A stretch of DNA of 64,000 nt, taken from contig JBBPTG010000035.1 of NCBI GenBank assembly GCA_038093975.1, positions 1 to 64,000 on the forward strand, written 5' to 3'. This stretch comes from Chalciporus piperatus. Lineage: Eukaryota > Basidiomycota > Agaricomycetes > Boletales > Boletaceae. The first letter of the stretch is position 1; every line of letters begins with the position of its first letter. The position numbers and the translations under genes were made by a program. Below, piece after piece: positions 50,886 to 61,013 of the stretch. Under the pieces are notes generated by a model. The model did not search any database. It saw nothing but the letters and a program-made list of their open reading frames with translations, and was not told where the DNA came from.

Positions 50886-53800
50886 TTACAGCTTGGCAGA
50901 CCAACATGAGGTCCATTGCTCCCCATACACAAAATCAGAAAAGTCAAGCTTGTAAGGCTGAGAAGAAATAACAAGGGTGTTTTTAGGATGATATAAACTA
51001 TCATGCCTAACCCATGGTGGAATCCAGCAGATATAAGCATCTCCAGAAATAAGCCAATCCTCTTCTTGGTGCCAATCCCCAAATGCTGCTGGGTGCTGAA
51101 GAGATGAAACTCTAACAGCCTGATCACAGGCAGAAGCTATGCTGGTCCCATCAGGTGAGTAGGCAATAGACCGAATTGGACCAGCATGCCCCTCCCATGG
51201 ACCCATCACATGCTGGCCAGTCTTTGCATCCCAGACTCTAAGGGTCTGGTCAATAGAGCCAGAGGCAATATAGCACCCATCTGGTGAGTAGGCAATAGAC
51301 CAGACTGGACCAGCATGACCCTGCAGTGGACCTGCCACACACTGACCAGTGTTGGTGTCCCAGATTCTAATGGTACAATCATCAGAGCCAGAGGCAATGT
51401 GACTTCCATCTGGTGAATAGGCAATAATCCCAATCCAATCAGTATGTCCTGCCAGTGGACCTGCTACACACTGACCAGTCTTTGCATCCCAGATTCTAAT
51501 GGTCTGGTCAACAGAGCCAGAGGCAATGTAGCACCCATCTGGAGAGTAGACAACAGACCGGACTGGACCGGTATGTCCACTGACAGGACCTGCCATACAC
51601 TGACCAGTCTTGGCATCCCAGATTCTAATGGTGAGATCATCAGACCCAGAGGCAACATAGCACCCATCTGGCGAGTAGGCAACAGAGATGATTTCCCCAG
51701 TATGCCCTTGCAGTGGACCTGCTACACACTGGCCAGTCTGTGCATTCCAGACTCTAATGGTGTGATCCACAGAGCCAGAGACAATGTGGCTTCCATCTGG
51801 TGCATAGGCAACAGAGTGAATTTCACCAGTATGTCCCATCAGTGGACCTGCCACACACTGGCCAGTTTCTGCACTCCAGATTCTAATGGTCTTATCCTCA
51901 GAACCAGAGGTGATATGGCTCCCATCTGGAGAGTAGACAACTGAATTGTCCTGATCAGCATGTCCTGCCAGTGGACCTGCCACAGACTGGCCAGTCTTTG
52001 CATTCCAGATTTTAATGGTCTGATCATAAGACCCAGATGCAATGTGGCTTCCATCTGGAGAGTAGACAACAGACCAGATCTCCCCAGTATGTCCTGTCAG
52101 TGGACCTGCCACACACTGACCAGTCTTTGCATTCCAGATTCTAATGGTCTGGTCAACAGAGCCAGAGGCAATGTAGCACCCATCTGGAGAGTAGGCAACA
52201 GACCGGACTGGACCAGTATGTCCACTGACAGGACCTGCCATACACTGACCAGTCTTTGAATCCCAGATTCTAATGGTGAGATCATAAGACCCAGAGGTAA
52301 TATGGCTCCCATCTGGAGAGTAGACAACTGAAGTGATCTGATCAGCATGTCCTACCAGTGGACCTGCCACACACTGGCCAGTCTTTGCATCCCAGATTCT
52401 AATGGTCTGATCCACAGAGCCAGAGGCAATATGCCTTCCATCTGGTGAATAGACAATAGACCGGACTGAACAAGTATGGCCCTGCAGTGGACCTGCCACA
52501 CACTGGCCAGTCTTTGCACTCCAGACTCTAATGGTCTGATCTTGAGAGCCAGAGGCAATGTGGTTTCCATCTGGAGAGTAGATAACAGACCAGACCAGAC
52601 CAGTATGTCCTGTCAGTGGACCTGCCACACGCAGACCAGTCTTGGCATCCCAGATGTTAATGCTCTGATCTTGAGAGCCAGAGGCAATATGGCTCCCATC
52701 TGGTGAATAGGCAACAGAGTAGATCCAACCAATATGCCCCTGCAGTGAACCCATCACACACTGGCCTGTTTTGGCATTCCAGATGCTCATGGACTTGCCC
52801 AAAAAACCAGAGACTATATGGTTCCCATCAGGTGACCAGGCAAGTGAGCTGACTGCTGCATGCCCTTGCATTCTAAGAATGTCTGCAGGCCAACTGGGTG
52901 GATGGCCCAATGCCACTGTGAGATGGTGATGTAGCCTTTTAGACCAGATGGATGATAATGAAGATGTGGAGGGAGTTTGGGGCATGGCAGACAAATAGAG
53001 ATGTGGAGTGGAGTCTTTGATGACAGGAGCAAAGGCCTGAATGAACTGAGATGCCTCTGATGCTAGGTCCACAATTGTAGGGCTCTAATGAAACCATGTT
53101 AAAATATTGCCATCACTCATTGCAAAAGTATGGTCAACATTACCTTGGTCCAGCTTTGAAGAGTGATACATGTCTGTAGGGCTGCTGGGATATATGTGGA
53201 AGGGGAGGAAAAGGAGAGTAGACTGATAGCCTCTAGCCAGTAGGGAAAGAAGTTCTTGAAGAAGTTGTTCACATCCTCTGACAGTGGAGGGGTACAAGCA
53301 TGATACTGGAGGTGATTCATCCAATACTGGCAGGCATATGAGAGGTGGGGGGGAATATGGGCTTTGACTTTATCCTGAAGGCCAGGAACTGCAGCATTTG
53401 GGACTCGGGAGTCCTCGAGGTCGCAGATATTGAACCTGAGCATCTTCTGCATACAAGTAAGCATCGACTGGCCAAGAGAGAGGTGATGGAGGGGCTTGAT
53501 GGAGACATGGAAGCCGGAGTTTTGATGGCCTTCCAGTAAGAAGTCGCGAAATGAAGTGTGCAGGGGCTGAATTGGTTTTTGCTCGTCAAGTGCACCATCA
53601 AGCAATGATGCTGTTCGCTTGACAGTATCTTCAATATCCGAGTAATTACTGAGGAGATGGGAGAGAGTAGAGAGGGAGAGTGGCTCATTCAGAGCAAGGA
53701 TGATGGCCATTGTTTCTCGAAAGCAATGCTGAGCGTTATCTGACTCGAACAGCTTCCCAAGGATGGTATGGTACAGCCAATGCAAAGGTTCGGCAGTCTG

Positions 53801-56094
53801 TCCATTCTCGTGTCGAAGCAAGAGTTCCAATCGTTTGTTTAGCCCGCGTCCAGCAGGATCTAGGTAGGCAGACCTGGGCACGTCGGGGTCCCGCTTTGGT
53901 TGTTCCCCTTCGATAAACTTGCAAGCCGTACTTGCCCACTGGAAGAGGTGCTGAGAGCGCTTGACGAGAAGGGGACACCACTCCTGGCGTAATAGGACAG
54001 GGTCGAGTTTGGTGTTCTGACGAAGCGAGGAATAGATGAACTTCTGGATATCCTCGTCCACAATGTGGTGTGGGACATCACCAAGTTGTTTGTGTACCAT
54101 GCGAGAGCCGGGAAAAAGTTTGTCGAGAACATCTAACTCCGGTCGGCTGGTAATCAGGAAGCGAAGGTTGGAAGGGAGTTCGGTGATGCTCTGAGAAAGG
54201 GCAGATAAAAGCTGAGCGCGATCGGCAGGATCGCCACTCTCATCGAGCGCGTCGATGACCACGACGAGTGGACCAATCACAGGGATATCCTTGCTGGGCT
54301 TGACGATAAGCTCCTCAACTTGCTCAAGAGGCGACAATGAAGCGCGAAGCGCGCGGTTGTCCTTGACCGCCTCGCAAAGTGCGGCCTTGTACTGACGGTC
54401 GCGGTCTGCGAGATCGAGCGCTATGGTACTGAAGAAGTTTTCCGGGTTCCGTCGTGCAACGTCAGAACGAGCGAAGCAAAAGGACGATCCGAGCCTGTGC
54501 TGATCGTCGTAGCGCCTAGCAATCGTGTGCGCGATCGCAGATTTGCCCGAACCCGCGACGCCCGTGAGTAGACACGCTCGTGGAGCATCTTCACGTGGGT
54601 CGTTGAGAATATCGTATATCTGTTCGATGACGGTCTCGCGAGTTCCTGGCAGGCACATCTTCTCTCGCGTGTACCTGGCTCCTGATGCATAGGGCATGTC
54701 TTTGAGGTCGATTGAATCGCCTAAATACCCGGGATACATCAACAGCGCACTACGCTCCACGATGTAGAACCTACCAATGTTCTGGACGTCGGTCATCATG
54801 CGGAAGACGACGATGTTGGATCGTAGGGAAGTACTTTGCAAGAAGCCGTCTTGCAAATCTTTCAGCTTGGTTTCAAAGTCCGTGATCTTGCTATCGATCC
54901 CCGACACGGCGTGCCGTGCCATCCGAGTGGCTAGGAACAAATGTTCAGTGCTGGAAAGAAAGAGGACGACGACGACGACGACTGACCAAAATTGTCTTTC
55001 GCATACTCGGCGATGAAGAACCCGCATTCCGTCATTTGTTGGAGCAAAAGCACAACGAGTTCTTGATGCGCCCCGATCTTGTTCAGGGCATCGGCGGTAT
55101 CTGCGAAATTGATAAATTCAAAGGTTCGAGCCATAGTGCCGACCAGACGGGTGATTCGGGAATCACGATCTAGTTGGTTAATTGGTATCTGTGGAGGACG
55201 ATAGGTCGTCATGAACGTGAGCGGAAAGTGAACGATCAATGCACCTTGATGAGAGCCGATAACGCCGACCAAGCTAGCGATACATAGGGATGAATCTATG
55301 CGGGATTCAGATGGTAAAAGTGTGAAACAGTAGATGTAATATACCTCTGCGATCACATCAACGGTCTGTGTAAGGCCTTTCATCTTCTGTAACGCATTCT
55401 GCAGCGTCTGGAGGTTGGACACCACTGTCGTGCCAGTCGCCACCGCAGTTCGGGCGATGCTAAGGGCTTGGGACGAAGTTGGTAAAATGTCCCCTGCTTT
55501 CTTCGCCTCGTCGAGGGCTTTGCGTGCTTGATCCCGGGCTGCATTGGCTCCCATCGCGAACGAGAACTTGATTTTGACGTCTTGAAATGCTTCGCCGGTC
55601 GTGACGGTAAGGGCCTCATCGACAACTACAATCGCGATGACCGTATCAACTAAATTGATCTTCAAGAATACGAGGGATGGTACTCGCCTCCATCCCTCAC
55701 TTTGGTGAGTAGCCCGCCAACAGTATCCTTGAGACTTCCAATAATTTCATCACGCCACACGTTGCGTTTCCGGTAAACTATTGCTTCAAGATGATACGCA
55801 TCGTTGGCATTGCTAACGACACCCAATCAGTAAGCCAGCCCGCACCACAAAAACTATACTCACAAGGTAAACGTTTCCTCCCAGTGCACGGAATTCTCTT
55901 TCTCCTTGCTTTCCTTCGTCGTCGAGGATCGATCACCCAAGGTAAACGTCGCGTAATACTTGTGGTTCTTCGCTAAACCAAGCACACGCCGAGACTGAGT
56001 GCTGATTGTAATATCTTAAGGCGTGGAAGGTGAATGTACGGCTCGGAGTCCCTAGCACTGGAAGCTCACCTTTGATAGTGAATTGGGTAGACAT
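50886..56094 (-). CDS. C2-NACHT-WD40 NLR (STAND NTPase) with 14 near-identical WD40 repeats
   Basis: A fungal NLR, the receptor type behind heterokaryon incompatibility and probably innate recognition. The N-terminal C2-like domain is read from MSTQFTIK (56094) through HKYYATFTLGDRSSTTKESK, HWEETFTL, NANDAYHLEAIVYRKRNVWR and IGSLKDTVGGLLTKVRDGG. A helical linker follows (FAMGANAARDQARKALDEAK, LQNALQKMKGLTQTVDVIAE). The NACHT has Walker A in LLTGVAGSGKSAIAHTIA (about 54545) and Walker B in LVVVIDALDESGD (about 54260), then ITSRPELDVLD. A clean intron (GTAATG..TTAG, about 53081-53142) joins SWTK to SPTIVDLASEASQF. The C-terminal propeller has 14 repeats of 43 residues, typically SVAYSPDGSHIASGSxDxTI and RIWDAKTGQCVAGPL-GHT. 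Stop at 50886. An in-frame ATG at 56184 is an alternative start. It converges on SEC31, 220 bases between stops. From 50815 to about 53405 the DNA has almost no CpG, unlike the NACHT and C2 exons. Confidence 0.88.
51100..52872 (-). repeat. Tandem array of 129-bp WD40-coding repeats
   Basis: Fourteen units of about 129 bp in register, each coding one WD40 blade. Units are near-identical in DNA as well as protein; differences concentrate at a few codons, such as the residues after GHT (GPVRS, GEIWS, GEIIS, DQITS, DQDNS, DWIGI, SVRSI) and after SGS (VDQ, YDQ, EDK, DDL). The first and last units are the most diverged. This is the high-internal-conservation pattern known in fungal NLRs whose repeat number and specificity change by unequal exchange. 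Confidence 0.93.
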
Positions 56095-56184
56095 TTCTTG
56101 TATTCCTTCTCGAGCTTTGTACTCTTCCAGTCGCGAGAAGGGTCTGTCTGAGTCAAGTAGAGGCTGGGTTACTTTACTTGCCAA

Positions 56185-56649
56185 GGTTCTCTCCCAATGT
56201 TGGGGTTAGTAGCAGCTCAAGCAGTGTGGGAGCCACATGTTCTCGCAGCCCACTCGCATGACAGATGGGCGCCTGTCCACCGTTTCAGTGTGAGTCTGGG
56301 CTGTGCAGTCACTAGGACAGCACTTGCTCAATGCTCGTAGTACGCCAGACTGAACAGCGCCCCTCCCTGGAATTTGAAGATAAGTAGACTCAATTGAACA
56401 CGATTCCCCACTGACCGCGCGTCATGGAATCGTGATATCTGGAGACAACGTTAAGACGCAGCCGTTAGAGGTAAGTGAGGACAAGCTCCTTGCCTTGCGT
56501 AGCTCTACGCGAATCTGGCTGAATCCTGCCAAGTGATTGGCAGCAGAGACCGCGAGGCCCGAGCACCCCAAAAGTTGCCCCCGAGTGCCGTTCAGCAGTA
56601 ACTACCTATTTGCAATGGATGCAAATGGCGGGTCGCAGGATCTTTCGGT
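56185..56649. other. 5' flank of the NLR gene
   Basis: Presumed promoter of the NLR. Nothing recognisable apart from the start of the SEC31-derived region on its right. Confidence 0.35.
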
Positions 56650-57640
56650 CAGATGGAGTAGTACTTCGAAATTGATCTGCCACTACCTCAGCGTGTCGGG
56701 ATACCCAGATCGGCCTCGATCTCTGGAGTACAACCGCCTCCACACGTACGGGTCGGTGGTGGGCCTAACGAACGTACCAGATCATCGGTATACGACTCGC
56801 GCTCCGAGCGTCGCGTAGTTAGAATTTCTTACTTACTACTTACTCAGATACTCAGCTACTCCGATTACGCACACGCACGCAGCGCGTTGCTTGGGAGGGT
56901 TCTAGTTCGGTCTTTCGTTGACTCGGAATCTCCCAGGTGCATGCTTAGTTAGTTACAATATATTCATCTACTAATATATTCGGTCTTTCGCTGAATCTCC
57001 CAGCCCGTCGCTCGTCTCACCTCGCGCTCGCTGTGAGGGCCGTACGCGTCTCCTTCGATAAGAACGGTTCCGCTTGGACAGGCACTTGGACCTGGTCCGG
57101 AGACCCTCACGGGTTCGAGACAATACCCGATACCATTTGGAGTGCCGAGTCGGGAATGTGGGTGCGATCACCAGGGGCTAACACCGACATCGACTCATCT
57201 GCATGCACCGTACTTACGATATTTTTGTGGTGGAGGACCCCTCGGCTGAGCAGGCGCGCGCGCAGGTGCAAATCCAGCGCTAGGAGGAGGGTTGTTGTTG
57301 AGGTGGTAGAGGTAAACCACCCGATGGTGGTAGAGATCGTCCGTGCGGATGCGGGATGCCACATTCTCGGGTGTCAAGGTTGACTCTGCGGTCCTCTCAT
57401 CTGCGACGGCCCCGTAGGCGGCTGTTGGCCCATCGATGGTGGGACCGTATGGCCCTGGCTGTGCATGGGGATGAGGATGAGCCTGGGGTGGCGGCATACT
57501 ACAGTCCTTGAGCGGCTTGTGGTGGGGGTGCGTAGTACAGTCACGGTCCTGGTTGTTGCTGTGAAGGCAGCCATCATGATACAGACCACTGGGTCCAGGG
57601 CGTGGCTGCTGTTGTTGCTTGGTCGCCAGATCTTGTCATG
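56650..57640. pseudogene. Rearranged SEC31 fragments
   Basis: Pieces of the SEC31 Pro-rich 3' part recur here in mixed order. Direct: 56680-56765 matches about 49460-49555, and 57040-57100 matches 49558-49620. Inverted: 57140-57185 matches 50175-50222, 57205-57285 matches 50080-50150, 57395-57505 matches 49863-49975, and 57540-57575 matches about 49795-49825. The words LPQRVG, TCAGCCCGGACC-like Pro codons, [11 protein letters not shown] and [16 protein letters not shown] are readable, but frames are broken. A further direct repeat of about 60 bases (GGTCGC.AGATC to TCGATATCGCCTCAG) occurs at about 56633 and 57622. No intact gene. Confidence 0.8.
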
Positions 57641-57755
57641 CGGTTTCGGTCAGGTTGAGTAGTGACAACTGTACTTCAAAATCGATATCGCCTCAGGGTC
57701 ATGCTAGCTAGATTATCAACACTAATACAAAGTTTCTGCACGCTCTTAGAATACA

Positions 57756-59070
57756 CTATAAACTCACAGACCGCCCGCGCAGGATCTCACCCTGCTCAGG
57801 CTCTGCAAAAATCCAATTCAAAACCGCAGCCAGTCGCATCCCGCCCTGCGTCAACAACTTCTCTATTATCCACTGTTCCTTGATCACTCCAGCATACTCC
57901 GGGGTATCGAGCTCTAGGTAAGGGGATTTCTTGGGTTTGCGGGCGGCAAACTGGTCGTACTCGTCGTGGTGGTGGGACGAGCCGCAAACGTGCCCTTCGT
58001 CCTTTGAAGGCACCTCGAAGAATGAGACTCGGTTGTAAGGGCGCTCGTCTAGAGCCTTGGGGAATACGATTTGACAGTTGAGCTGATGGATTGGCTTGGC
58101 CCAGGAGTAAGGGCAGAGGGTATCGTCGTCTACGCCGAGGCCGTCCCCGCTAAGACTGGGTAGATTTGTGAACCAGAATAGGATACTCTGCCAAGTAGAT
58201 GCGGCCTGGGTTGGGACTCGTTGGATAGAAGGGCAAGTGAGCCACGAATCGATCTCGTCTTCCCACTTCCCGAGCAAACCCTCCCAGACTAGCCGACGGA
58301 TGTAAGGGTCATATATGGTATCTCGGAGGTGGTCTTCGACCTCGGGGATAGGGAGGGGTTGAGAATAGTTTCGCGACAGGGTACGCAATCGCTGGGAGAT
58401 TAGTAAGCTATCCCATAGCGAATGGAGGTCTGTCAGAAAGAATTATCAGAACGAACGTTAGAGACAGGAAGGAGTACGTACTAGTGGTACGTCCGTCGAA
58501 GGAAACTTTGTCGCCGTTGCCACCGCGGTCTCTACCGGTAAGATGGAGTGGCATGTGCATGTCTCCCATGAAATGGATCAAAAACTTGAGTGCGTCCTGA
58601 ACGTAGTCCTCGCCCGCAACAACCATCCCGGCTTTGCGGAATCCCTCGTATTCCTGTAAAACATTCGTGGTATTTCTGATACCGCTCAGGACGTTGATAT
58701 TCGTCCGACCTTCCCATCCACCTGAACCTGGGAAAGCACAAGTTGAACTGGGGTAGTCGTCAACGGCACCGATGTAATGGAGAGGACCGGTCCATCTAAA
58801 TTGCGGCAGACCACGTATCCGGTCTGCCCAACCTGCGACGGGTGCGAGGTGGCACTCTCCGGTGTAGTGGAGGATATCACATAGCTTGGGCATCACAGTC
58901 GGGTGAAGATGCATCTGCGCGATTGTCGCGACAATTTCATGCCCTGTAGTTCAGGTGAGTGTTAGAAAGTTCGAGGACGCGAAGTGACGCGTACCGACGA
59001 CGCCCCAGGCGTATGTCTCTGGTATGATGGCAGCGCCGAGAGCGCATGCGAGCAGCGAAGAAAATCGCAT
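57756..59070 (-). CDS. S1/P1-type secreted nuclease
   Basis: Zn-dependent single-strand nuclease/phosphatase of the S1/P1 family, secreted. The ATG at 59070 begins a signal peptide (MRFSSLLACALGAA) ending before the mature Trp of YAWGVVGHEIVATIAQ, where W and H bind zinc. Further zinc ligands sit in GWADRIRG (Asp), PLHYIGAVDD (His), LKFLIHFMGDMHMPLHLTGR (HxxxD and H) and, after the intron, the NLHSLWD box (His, Asp; about 58405). The C-terminal part contains AKPIHQLNCQIVFPKALDE and the end helix GGMRLAAVLNWIFAE, with the stop at 57756. A DUF-like insert (VPSKDEGHVCGSSHHHDEYD) lengthens the protein relative to P1. Divergent from the HPM1-like gene, 242 bases between starts. Confidence 0.87.
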
Positions 59071-59312
59071 AGTGGGTGTTCAACGTTTGAAAGTACGAGT
59101 CAGTTTCCAAAGCTTTGTCCTCTTATACCGAGGCCAAGTTGAGGACAAAGAGTCTCATTCTCCAAGGACTCTAAATGAGACCAAGTGAGACCTGTCGAGA
59201 CATGTCACACACCGAGTCAATTCCCCACAGCTAACCGGTTCGAGTAGCAACACAGCCACCGATATGGAACGTTCGTCTGGATCATCAGAAGGACTCGTCG
59301 AATCTCTAGAAA

Positions 59313-60586
59313 ATGTTCCAGTTCAACTTCGATGTCGAGGAGGGCGAGGAGGAGGCAATGTGGGGTCAACACCGACCTGCGAAAGGAGCCGATACTTCCC
59401 CCCGCACAAACCAAACCAGTGAACCATTCACCGAAATGTCTCTCGATTCATTGGTATGCATGGCGTATTCCCCTCAGTACAAATATCCTCTGACTTTCAC
59501 GGATCAAGTCTAGTTAAACGCCTTGCCACCCCAGATATCATACTCCTTCCTCTCCAACCTGTCATCCGATGGCAATGACCTGAAAATTGCACGCCGAGAT
59601 TTATTCGATGCTCGGTTTCAGTTGATATCCGAGGAAACCGTGGATTCAAAAACTGTAGATCAAGCGTCCGAGTCCAGTATTGGCTCTGCACTCAAATTCA
59701 TCGATAACCCATCCGATCTCGTTCCCCTCGTGTACGAAGGAGGCCTAAAAACTTGGGAGTGCAGTCTCGACCTTGCTTACTGTCTAAACAGCGGCGGTTA
59801 CGTCGCGAATGTCAGAGGAGCACGAGTCCTAGAGGTAATCATGGTCCTCTGCCAGTATATCCCCCATGATTGACCCAATGGACACCCAGCTCGGGTGCGG
59901 CACTGCGATCCCGACACTCTATCTTCTTCATGAATTATTTTCCTCTCAGCCTGTCGGTGACACCGTCCAGGAGACTCATATTCACCTCCAAGACTACAAC
60001 ACTTCCGTCCTGCAGCTGGTGACGATGCCAAATGTCCTCCTAGCCTGGTGTAAGCAACCTTTCGTCTCCCTGACCCTACATCATCTCATCCCTTTGCTAC
60101 ATTTCAGATACTTCCCCCGCAGCAGACTCATACCGAAACTCACTAGAACCCCAAGACTCGGAAGACTCAGAACTACACATCACACCCGAATTAGTGAACG
60201 CTTTCCGTAAATCATTACAAGATCACAAGATCAACCTCCGTTTCCTCTCCGGCTCATGGGAGACATTCGATTTGAGCCACATAGGGGGACGATACGATCT
60301 CGTTCTTTCATCCGAAACTATCTACCACCCGCAAAGTCTCCCGAGTCTTGTCCGACTCATGCGGGATGCCTGTACATCTCCAGGCGCGGATAGAAGCGAG
60401 GCACGTCAGTATCTGTGTCTTGTCGCGGCGAAGACGGTGTACTTTGGTGTCGGTGGTGGAGTTGCAGAGTTCATTCGGTGCGTGGAAGGGATGACCGACG
60501 AACGAGGACGGAGAGGACAAGTCGAGATTGTTTGGGAAATGTCGACGGGTGTCAGTAGAAAAGTGATGAGCATAAAATGGGTATGA
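59313..60586 (+). CDS. METTL18/HPM1-like protein histidine methyltransferase
   Basis: SAM-dependent methyltransferase of the METTL18/Hpm1 group, which methylates a histidine of ribosomal protein uL3. The start MFQFNFDVEEGEEEA is typical. Then LIPEG-like segment LVPLVYEGGLKTWECSLDLA, motif I of the Rossmann fold LELGCGTAIPTLYLLHEL, the acidic DYNTSVLQLVTMPNVLLAW, a helical insert (ELVNAFRKSLQDHKINLRF), SGSWETFD, and the family motif YDLVLSSETIYHPQSLPSLV (D-x-x-L-x-S-E-T-I-Y). It ends KVMSIKWV at 60586. Four introns, including one between motif I's VLE and LGCGT (about 59833-59888). Assignment to HPM1 rather than another METTL family rests on the SETIY box and the N-terminus. Confidence 0.83.
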
Positions 60587-60711
60587 TGTGCCTTGAAGTA
60601 TTGTAACAGCAAAATATGTGGTCACAACTATGGCTATGATATACATTGGGAGTGATTCAAAGGGGCGAAGATTGAATGATCCTCTCATCACAAGACCTAG
60701 TGAACAAGGAC

Positions 60712-60716
60712 AAAAA
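60712..60716 (-). terminator. RNA polymerase III terminator of tRNA-Ala
   Basis: Five T on the minus strand, three bases beyond the tRNA end. Confidence 0.65.
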
Positions 60717-60719
60717 GAG

Positions 60720-60803
60720 TGGACAAATCCGGACTCGAACCGGAGACCCCCCGCAATCAGCACCGTGCTAAGCGGATGTGATAACCAGCTACACCATATG
60801 CCC
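60720..60803 (-). tRNA. tRNA-Ala(AGC) with a short intron
   Basis: On the minus strand the acceptor GGGCATA pairs with TTTGTCC with one mismatch, and it includes the G3:U70 wobble that identifies alanine tRNAs. The discriminator is A. D-arm GTGTAGCTGGTTATCAC; anticodon stem CCGC/GCGG around a loop starting TTAGCA, giving AGC; T-arm TCCGG TTCGAGT CCGGA. A 10-nt intron (CGGTGCTGAT) after the base 3' to the anticodon is needed to close the loop, the canonical intron place. Lies between two convergent genes. Confidence 0.9.
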
Positions 60804-61013
60804 GATGAAAACCTTCTCATTGTGTACCGGCAAGTTAGCATACGCCCTTTCGAGTGTGTGCCATTTCACCAAACGTTGGCCTCAAGCATTCCATTAGATT
60901 ATAGATACAGCACACTAACATATTGTCGAAGCCAACATCGACCATTTTTTTCATCTTCCAACACTCCCCACACCAACCCCAATCAGTCCCCCGCCATGGT
61001 CCAAATCAGAAAA

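Noticed and set aside
51100..52872. CRISPR-like array
   Set aside because: The repeats are coding, in frame, 129 bp with no unique spacers; they are WD40 blades.
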